58,538 nucleotides of DNA, from positions 1 to 58,538 of the forward strand of contig JBELHR010000013.1 in NCBI GenBank assembly GCA_042091275.1, in the 5' to 3' direction. Made by a program: the position numbers and the translations under genes. The notes under the pieces are model-generated. The model was not told the origin of the DNA. It made no database searches and was given only the letters and a program-made list of their open reading frames with translations. Positions 53,291 to 58,538 of this stretch are shown here, one piece after another; within the stretch, counting starts at the first letter, position 1, and every line of letters starts with the position of its first letter. The stretch comes from JBELHR01 sp042091275 (GTDB lineage Bacteria; Bacteroidota; Bacteroidia; Flavobacteriales; Flavobacteriaceae).

Positions 53291-54514
53291 TTATTTCTTC
53301 ATGGCTTTGATTGGATCTAATTTTAGAAGTTCAAAAAGCATATAGCTACTGGTCAAAAGAGCTATTCCTGCAATAACTAAGGCATTGCTCGTAAAAACAT
53401 CTAGGTATAGGCCCATACCTAAATACGGCTCAAAGCCTTGATCAATAAGACCCGCAGCACTATCGCCTCCCAACAGAATAGGGTCGCTATTAAAATGATA
53501 TAGGACTGGTAGACTCAAGATAATTCCCGACAGCACTCCAATACCTATGAGCATAATCAATTCCAACAGGGTTATTTGAATCATACGATATTTTGCCATC
53601 CCAATTGCAGACATAACTCCAAATTCAAAACGCCTCTCGTTGTACATCATCACTATTGTTCCAAAGATTCCAAATCCCACAATCATATATAAGATACCCG
53701 CCAATATTTGTCCTGAAAAAGAATCTATTTCTAGCCCTTGATTGAGCCCTGGCATCACTTCTTTCCATGTCCGCAACTCTACACCAGAATTCTTTAAGAT
53801 TTGCTTGGCTTGGCTTTGTACCTGACTGAGATCTCCCTGTTCCTCTATATTGATTAATATTTGAGTGTATCTATCCTGTGCGCCATATAATTCTTGTGCT
53901 CTTGTGATATCCATATATACCATATTGGACAAGGTCCCATTGGGTATATCTACTACCCCTTTTATCTTAAATACTCCAGCTGCTGTATATCCCTGGTAAC
54001 CGGATCCTATCATTACCAAGCTATCACCGACAGAAACCTTATAAAATTCCGCCATTTTATCTGTAATCAGGATTTCCTCATCTCCCAGCTCGAGAAGGCT
54101 TCCCTGAGTCAATTTACGATCCAACTTTAGAGACTTACTATCTTTTTCGCCATCTAAACCTATTAGACCGGCGTATTTTGATTTTAGACCTGTGCTAGTC
54201 AAGGCACCTGAACTGAAACGAGGCTGTACCTCTGTGACTTTATCTATACCCTTTAAGGCTTGAATAGGAATATTTTCAATAGCTATAGAATTGTCAATTA
54301 TTTCTTCATCGACATATAAGGGATCGGTTATTTGTAAAAAACCAATCTGAGCCGAAACCGTATTTTTGATATTAAAGTCATACATCCAAAGTTGTGTCTG
54401 CCTCAAAAGGAGAACAAAAAACAAGGAGACTGCAATAGAACAAATGGTGATTAGAGCACGCCTTTTATTGCGCCAAATATTTCTCCAAGATAATTTTAAA
54501 CTTTGCTTAAACAT
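53291..54514 (-). CDS. ABC transporter permease, FtsX/LolC-E type (first of pair)
   Basis: The 407-residue protein has the same topology as its neighbour: N-terminal helix, periplasmic domain about residues 45-265, three C-terminal helices with NERRFEFGVMSAIGMAKYRMIQITLLE, and a tail LLKLDPIKAMKK. It starts 3 bp after the LolA-like gene. The pair resembles LolC/LolE more than single-gene MacB. Confidence 0.9.
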   Translation of the reverse strand: MFKQSLKLSWRNIWRNKRRALITICSIAVSLFFVLLLRQTQLWMYDFNIKNTVSAQIGFLQITDPLYVDEEIIDNSIAIENIPIQALKGIDKVTEVQPRFSSGALTSTGLKSKYAGLIGLDGEKDSKSLKLDRKLTQGSLLELGDEEILITDKMAEFYKVSVGDSLVMIGSGYQGYTAAGVFKIKGVVDIPNGTLSNMVYMDITRAQELYGAQDRYTQILINIEEQGDLSQVQSQAKQILKNSGVELRTWKEVMPGLNQGLEIDSFSGQILAGILYMIVGFGIFGTIVMMYNERRFEFGVMSAIGMAKYRMIQITLLELIMLIGIGVLSGIILSLPVLYHFNSDPILLGGDSAAGLIDQGFEPYLGMGLYLDVFTSNALVIAGIALLTSSYMLFELLKLDPIKAMKK

Positions 54515-54517
54515 GGA

Positions 54518-55276
54518 TTAGACCTTTATTCTCGTCATGTATTGGGTAGTAAAATTATTAGGTGGTATTGCCACATCAAACTCTAAAGTGATGTACTGCA
54601 TCTCGGTTTTTTGCTCGGGTTTGTCAGCCGGAATAAATTCCATTCTGGTAGGCACAAATACCCCATCCATAGATTTAATATCGTAAGCGTTCATGGTGTT
54701 TACGAGCTCTAAATCCTCGTCAAAAGATTCCTGTCTAATAACATTTTTATAGTTTTTGCCAATCCACAATTCAATCTTTCCCCAAATTATATCTGCTTCT
54801 GGGTGAGGAATTAATTTAAGTCTATAACAATCCTCTCCATTGACCTTTTCTTCTCCGATAAATTCGTGATCAAAATCATTAGCCAGTGAGGTCTTTTTCA
54901 CCAAGTCGTCATTACTCAGATCCGTACCCATCCAACTTTGATTCATCATAGAAGGAGGCATTTTTATATTTCTCTCAATCGAAGGGATATAATACCAAAT
55001 CTCTTTTTCTCTTTTTAGATAACTAGTACCGCGATCTCTAGCCGGTTCTTTGATATACATCAAACTGTAGTCCTCGCCAGAGGTCCAAGTTTTCATAACC
55101 ATTTCCCTAGAATATTTAGGCCTTATGGTCGTTATCTTGAGCTCAGCAATAGAACTTTTCCCTTTCAGTCTATTTTCCGCGGTATAAACCAGGTCTTTGA
55201 TTTGCTGAGAACTCATTTGGGCAGACAAATCAAAAGAGAAAAAAACGAGGAAAACAATTAAAACATTCTTTGACAT
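54518..55276 (-). CDS. LolA-like outer-membrane lipoprotein-sorting protein
   Basis: The 252-residue protein has signal MSKNVLIVFLVFFSFDLSAQ. The family sequence includes KGKSSIAELKITTIRPKYSREMVMKTWTSGEDYSLMYI and the strongly conserved GTSYLKREKEIWYYIPSIERNIKMPPSMM segment with MGTDLSNDD following. This is the LolA-like half-barrel family often found beside MMPL or ABC exporters, distinct from true LolA. It probably binds lipid or a lipidated partner in the periplasm and heads the five-gene operon. Confidence 0.85.
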   Translation of the reverse strand: MSKNVLIVFLVFFSFDLSAQMSSQQIKDLVYTAENRLKGKSSIAELKITTIRPKYSREMVMKTWTSGEDYSLMYIKEPARDRGTSYLKREKEIWYYIPSIERNIKMPPSMMNQSWMGTDLSNDDLVKKTSLANDFDHEFIGEEKVNGEDCYRLKLIPHPEADIIWGKIELWIGKNYKNVIRQESFDEDLELVNTMNAYDIKSMDGVFVPTRMEFIPADKPEQKTEMQYITLEFDVAIPPNNFTTQYMTRIKV

Positions 55277-55367
55277 AGAGCTGAGGAATTACAATGGATC
55301 GTCTCTTAAATTTACGAAAAGAAATCCTTTCTTGAAAAATTTTATTAAATTTAAAAAAAGTATATCT

Positions 55368-55946
55368 ATGAAATTTTTGACACTTCCCAAGTTTGTTTTT
55401 TTCGCATTATTGATGACTCTGACCAGCTATGGGCAGGAGGAATTAAACGGAGTTAAGATTCCTGAAACAAAAATTAACGAACTTAATACAGAACTGCAAA
55501 TAAACGGGGCTGGAACGAGAGAAAAACTTTGGATGGACCTCTATGTCGCTTCTTTGTACGTGGAGAACCAAGGGGAGTCTGCAGAGAGCTACTACAATTC
55601 AGACCAACAAATTGCGATTCATATCGAGACTACATCAAGTTTAATTACTGCAGAGAAAATGTCAGGTGCTATACAGGATGGTTTTGAGAAATCTGCTAAA
55701 AACCCGAGTGCTGAATTGTCTAAAAAACTCGATTCCTTTGCGAATCTGTTGCTTGAGGGAGAAGTGGAAAGTGGAACTACCTACACCTTTTCCTATGCCG
55801 ATGGTATAACCTATATTTATATCGATGGGGAGCAGAAAACCCAGGTTTCAGGGCAAGATTTCAAAGCAGCACTTTTCGGCATATGGCTTTGCGACAAACC
55901 CGCTGACAAGAATTTAAAAAAAGCTTTTTTAAAGGGTGAATTTTGA
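55368..55946 (+). CDS. Chalcone-isomerase-like family protein
   Basis: The 192-residue exported protein starts at MKFLTLPKFVFF (55368), with a signal ending SYGQ. A TTG 12 codons upstream is disfavoured. The core GAGTREKLWMDLYVASLYVENQ and the C-terminal FKAALFGIWLCDKPADKNLKKAFLKG fit the CHI-like fold family, whose bacterial members are mostly periplasmic with no proven isomerase activity. A lipid-binding role is possible but not shown. Monocistronic, divergent from the LolA-like operon. Confidence 0.86.
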   Translation: MKFLTLPKFVFFALLMTLTSYGQEELNGVKIPETKINELNTELQINGAGTREKLWMDLYVASLYVENQGESAESYYNSDQQIAIHIETTSSLITAEKMSGAIQDGFEKSAKNPSAELSKKLDSFANLLLEGEVESGTTYTFSYADGITYIYIDGEQKTQVSGQDFKAALFGIWLCDKPADKNLKKAFLKGEF

Positions 55947-56005
55947 ACCCACAAACTAGATGTTATTTGATTTTTAAATAATACTTTCGCTATAGATTTT
56001 ATAAT

Positions 56006-56788
56006 ATGCTGAACTATAACACCTACTTAAATGAAGATACCGATCAATGGATCACTCTGATTCATGGGGCTGGTGGTAGTTCTACTATTTGGTTTAAGCA
56101 ATTGCGCAGCTTTAAAAGCGAATTCAATGTTCTCGTAGTTGATCTCAGAGGGCATGGAAAAAGTAAATTCAGTTTTCAGAGAAACTATAATTTCGATTTA
56201 GTTACTCAGGATATCATCGAGGTGTTGGATCAATTAAAAATAGAAAAATCTCACTTTGTGGGAATTTCTCTTGGAACTATTTTGATTCGAAATATTGCCG
56301 AACAATATCCAGACAGAATTCAATCTATGATTTTGGCAGGAGCGGTTATGAAGCTGAATCTCAAATCTCGAGTTCTGATGAAATTGGGCGTTGTGTTTAA
56401 ATCTATAATCCCATACATGCTCTTGTACAAGCTATTTGCTTTTATTATCATGCCTAAGAAAAATCATAAAAAATCGAGACTTCTATTTATTCAAGAAGCC
56501 AAGAAATTATACCAAAAAGAGTTTATTAAGTGGTTTAAAATGACCGCGGAAATAAAACCTTTATTGAATTTATTTAGGGAAAAGGAACTCCAAATACCCG
56601 CACTGTATCTAATGGGAGCAGAAGACCACTTATTCTTACCTTCTGTAAAACACCTGGTGGCATCTCATCGAAAATCCGAGCTAATCATAGTCGAAAATTG
56701 TGGTCATGTAGTAAACGTAGAGCAGCCGCTAATTTTTAACGAGAAAAGCCTGAATTTCTTCCGAAGTCAAAGTGGAAATCTATCTTAA
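56006..56788 (+). CDS. Alpha/beta hydrolase
   Basis: The 260-residue protein shows HGAGGSSTIW (20-29), nucleophile Ser88 in VGISLGT, acid Asp in MGAEDHLF (about 215) and catalytic His in ENCGHVVNVEQP (about 238). A basic helical cap lies at residues 110-185. Substrate is unknown. Its 3' end overlaps the convergent gene by 9 bp. Confidence 0.88.
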   Translation: MLNYNTYLNEDTDQWITLIHGAGGSSTIWFKQLRSFKSEFNVLVVDLRGHGKSKFSFQRNYNFDLVTQDIIEVLDQLKIEKSHFVGISLGTILIRNIAEQYPDRIQSMILAGAVMKLNLKSRVLMKLGVVFKSIIPYMLLYKLFAFIIMPKKNHKKSRLLFIQEAKKLYQKEFIKWFKMTAEIKPLLNLFREKELQIPALYLMGAEDHLFLPSVKHLVASHRKSELIIVENCGHVVNVEQPLIFNEKSLNFFRSQSGNLS

Positions 56789-57841
56789 GAAGGGGTTTTC
56801 GTTTTTGTAATTTCGAATTACAAATTGCAGAGCACTGTCGAGTAATTCACCCATGTTATTACTGCGCTTAAACTTAAGATCTTTAGTTAAATCAAACAAT
56901 CCAGAACGCAATTCCTCTATTTTTTCTGGAGTAGAAATCTCATCACTCTTCATACAGTCCAGAAGCTCTTGCAATCTCAGTCGCTCGTTCCAAGCTCGTT
57001 TGGCCAATAAACTTCGCTCTTCCTTGGCATATTGCTCCACACTTTCCCGTTCCAAAACCTCTTGGGTCATCTGAACGAGTTTTAGATTTTCTTTTAAATA
57101 TTGAGGCTTATAGACTTTGGGATTCCCTTCGAAACTTTGTTGATCAAAATCAATTGCTCTAATACGATACTGAATTCGATCAAAATCGTGGGTCAAAACA
57201 ACTACATAATTATAGGATCTCATATCGGCCAAAAGACGAATAAAACAGCCTTCATTAAACTTGACAAATTCTTTTGCCAGAGCCCTCTTCTGCTGAATAC
57301 TAAAATCAGGCAGGTGATCCATAATAAATTGGTCTCCAGGAATACCAGAGATATGCTCTTCGATCAAGGTCTCCTCGTAAACTGCAAAATTTATATGATT
57401 CGGAGAGAGTAAGTGCTCAATTTCCAAACCGTAAATTCGGGAAGCATCCGCTCTTTTTACATAGAGAAAAACATAGTTGTCATTTAAAATATTTCGGACT
57501 TTTATGCGAAACGGCTTTGTGTTTCCAAAAGTACAATAGTCTACACTGTCAATGTTGATATAGGGCAGTATAGAATCACTTCCATCTGCATGAAGCAAAC
57601 TATACATTCGCTTTAGGGACAAATTTAGTTCTGCGCGATCCGATTCGGAGTAATACACACTTAACCAAAGGGTATCCCTCCCCTGTTCGTCAAAAATATC
57701 AATTCCTCCCTCAAAGCGAAGCAAATCGCTGTAGTTTACTGGGATGTCTTGAAAACGCCCGTGCTTGCGCAAATAATCCCGCATCATATTACTGATTGGG
57801 TATATCGGCTTTTTCTTTGAAATTAATTTTTTGTCTTCCAT
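56780..57841 (-). CDS. Conserved-looking protein of unknown function
   Basis: I do not recognise this 353-residue soluble protein. It has no signal or membrane segment. The C-terminal third is helical and charged, with probable coiled coil from about residue 255. A segment VVLTHDFDRIQYRIRAIDFDQQSFEG (about 222-247) loosely recalls the metal-binding loop of kinase-like folds, but no complete kinase motif set is visible. Coding quality is good: codon use matches neighbours, the frame is long, and the start is clean at MEDKKLISKKK. A profile or structure search is the way to classify it. Confidence 0.75.
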   Translation of the reverse strand: MEDKKLISKKKPIYPISNMMRDYLRKHGRFQDIPVNYSDLLRFEGGIDIFDEQGRDTLWLSVYYSESDRAELNLSLKRMYSLLHADGSDSILPYINIDSVDYCTFGNTKPFRIKVRNILNDNYVFLYVKRADASRIYGLEIEHLLSPNHINFAVYEETLIEEHISGIPGDQFIMDHLPDFSIQQKRALAKEFVKFNEGCFIRLLADMRSYNYVVVLTHDFDRIQYRIRAIDFDQQSFEGNPKVYKPQYLKENLKLVQMTQEVLERESVEQYAKEERSLLAKRAWNERLRLQELLDCMKSDEISTPEKIEELRSGLFDLTKDLKFKRSNNMGELLDSALQFVIRNYKNENPFLR

Positions 57842-57855
57842 AATGGGTTTGAGGA

Positions 57856-58395
57856 CTAATTTACAGAATATCCCTTAGCTTCAATACATGCTGAGAATGC
57901 CTTTTTAAAATTATCTAACATAGCTTTTTCTTGTCCTGAGGCAGCATTATTGTTTGCTTGCTGTTGTTTCGCTTTATTATATTTTGCTGCTCTCCTTCCT
58001 CGGATTCCTCCGGCTATGGCTCCTACTGCGGCACCATCTCCAGCATTTCCTGTCACAGCGCCAATTGCAGCTCCTGCAGCGGCTCCTCGAGCAGCACCAC
58101 CAACTGCGGCACCATCTGGTCCCTTATCGACTTGGGCAGCCTGAACTTTGGTAGGGTTCAAGGGATCAAAGCCCGTCTGTTCGTAGGCCCAGATATAACA
58201 TTTCTTTTCATCTTCTTTTTGAGTGGCCGCGTCTTGATCCTTTGCAGGAAAGACAAAAAGCCCCAAAGTTTTAGAATAACTATCCGGCAACTGAAGCGTC
58301 ACCTCATTTGTTTGGCTAATCGTAGCGGTCTCCTGTGAAAATCCAAAAAAAGGAAGAACTAGACCGAAATACAACAAATACTGTAGTTTTTTCAT
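57856..58395 (-). CDS. Exported glycine-zipper protein
   Basis: The 179-residue protein has signal MKKLQYLLYFGLVLPFFGFSQ. A long Ala/Gly repeat at about residues 95-132 reads GAAVGGAARGAAAGAAIGAV and continues with AVGAIAGGIRGRR, a glycine zipper as in membrane-associated or outer-membrane lipoprotein-like proteins. A Gln/Asn-rich linker (KQQQANNNAA) and a short C-terminal helix with one Cys follow. The zipper may associate with membrane. Function is unknown. The strong Ala/Gly bias creates long spurious frames on the other strand. Confidence 0.85.
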   Translation of the reverse strand: MKKLQYLLYFGLVLPFFGFSQETATISQTNEVTLQLPDSYSKTLGLFVFPAKDQDAATQKEDEKKCYIWAYEQTGFDPLNPTKVQAAQVDKGPDGAAVGGAARGAAAGAAIGAVTGNAGDGAAVGAIAGGIRGRRAAKYNKAKQQQANNNAASGQEKAMLDNFKKAFSACIEAKGYSVN

Positions 58396-58449
58396 GACGG
58401 AAAATTTTAAAGTGAATCCTTAATTTAATCAAAAATCAGCATTTAAAAA

Positions 58450-58478
58450 AGAAAAGCCAGCAAAACTAGCTGGCTTTT
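58450..58478 (-). terminator. Terminator downstream of the right-edge gene
   Basis: AAAAGCCAGC and GCTGGCTTTT form a 10-bp stem around a 7-nt loop; on the minus strand the T-rich run continues CTTTTTT beyond the stem. It separates the right-edge gene from the glycine-zipper gene. Confidence 0.85.
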
Positions 58479-58489
58479 ACTCAAACTAT

Positions 58490-58538
58490 TTAATGGTGCT
58501 CGTGAGAATTTCCAAAAGGTTTTATAATAACTCCGACA
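58490..58538 (-). CDS. C-terminal end of a gene entering from the right edge (partial)
   Basis: Fifteen complete codons end in TAA at 58490-58492 and read VGVIIKPFGNSHEHH. The terminator 12 nt downstream supports a real gene end. The His-rich tail recalls some membrane respiratory or metal-associated proteins, but that is too little to name it. Confidence 0.5.
   Translation of the reverse strand, partial: VGVIIKPFGNSHEHH

Noticed and set aside
57950..58338. Overlapping plus-strand reading frames opposite the glycine-zipper gene
   Set aside because: They are low-complexity antisense shadows created by the Ala/Gly-rich repeat. The minus-strand frame has a signal peptide and sensible composition.
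1..58538. CRISPR array, prophage, integrative element or defence island
   Set aside because: No regularly spaced repeats, integrase, transposase, phage structural genes or restriction/toxin genes were found. Composition and gene order are uniform housekeeping.

Overview
The window is low-GC DNA from a member of the Bacteroidota, almost certainly a gliding-lineage flavobacterium. Support comes from GldB and GldC, a PorP/SprF-type protein, a GLPGLI/TonB-receptor pair, a DUF6089 gene between nadK and uppS, CarboxypepD_reg/DUF5686 surface proteins, a split methionine synthase, and recurrent promoters of the Bacteroidota form TTG-N(16-23)-TAnnTTTG. It is dense chromosomal housekeeping DNA with no tRNA, rRNA, IS element, prophage or CRISPR array that I can see. 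Only one gene-free stretch exceeds 300 bp (10928-11389), and it is the most interesting part of the window.

Layout. 1-10927 (minus): one tightly packed methionine operon, transcribed metY, metX, aspartokinase/homoserine dehydrogenase, metZ-like, metH1, metH2, metF, Rrf2-family regulator. 10928-11389: a divergent control region. On the minus strand it carries a promoter, a 24-codon leader peptide with nine Met codons, and an intrinsic terminator ending 19 nt before metY, with a competing antiterminator; this reads as a trp-type ribosome-mediated attenuator responding to Met-tRNA. On the plus strand it carries a SAM-II-like riboswitch ahead of metK. 11390-16985: metK, a TonB-receptor-like/GLPGLI pair and a deoxynucleoside kinase. 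17038-23566: membrane and soluble pyrophosphatases, a DUF5686 surface protein and PDH E1 beta. 23719-30189 (plus): etfBA, then bifunctional nuclease, nucleoside transporter, thyA, folA and a folK-deoxynucleoside kinase fusion. 30191-32503: gldBC and nadE, divergent. 32505-39236: dnaG, clpX, clpP and tig on the minus strand, with a plus-strand DEAD-box helicase between clpP and tig. 39326-48606: a hydrolase/pdxJ pair, then CBS protein, nadK, DUF6089, uppS, bamA, two OmpH/Skp chaperones and murI (envelope biogenesis). 48608-55276 (minus): gamma-carbonic-anhydrase-like protein, PorP/SprF protein, and a five-gene LolA-like/ABC/beta-barrel operon. 55368-58538: CHI-like protein, hydrolase, a protein of unknown function, a glycine-zipper protein and the tail of one more gene.

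How it works together. The methionine locus holds a nearly complete route from aspartate to methionine and on to SAM: aspartokinase/HSDH, homoserine acylation, two sulfhydrylases, B12-dependent remethylation with MetF supplying methyl-THF, and MetK. Its two transcription units appear to read different signals: charged tRNA-Met for biosynthesis and SAM for metK. The thyA-folA-folK-dNK and nucleoside-transporter genes form a folate/dNTP unit.

Assembly note. Two 100-N gaps (29307-29406 and 32324-32423) are each flanked by an exact 55-bp direct duplication. Removing one copy plus the Ns restores intact folK-dNK (378 aa) and nadE (262 aa), so these are unmerged contig overlaps and not biology.
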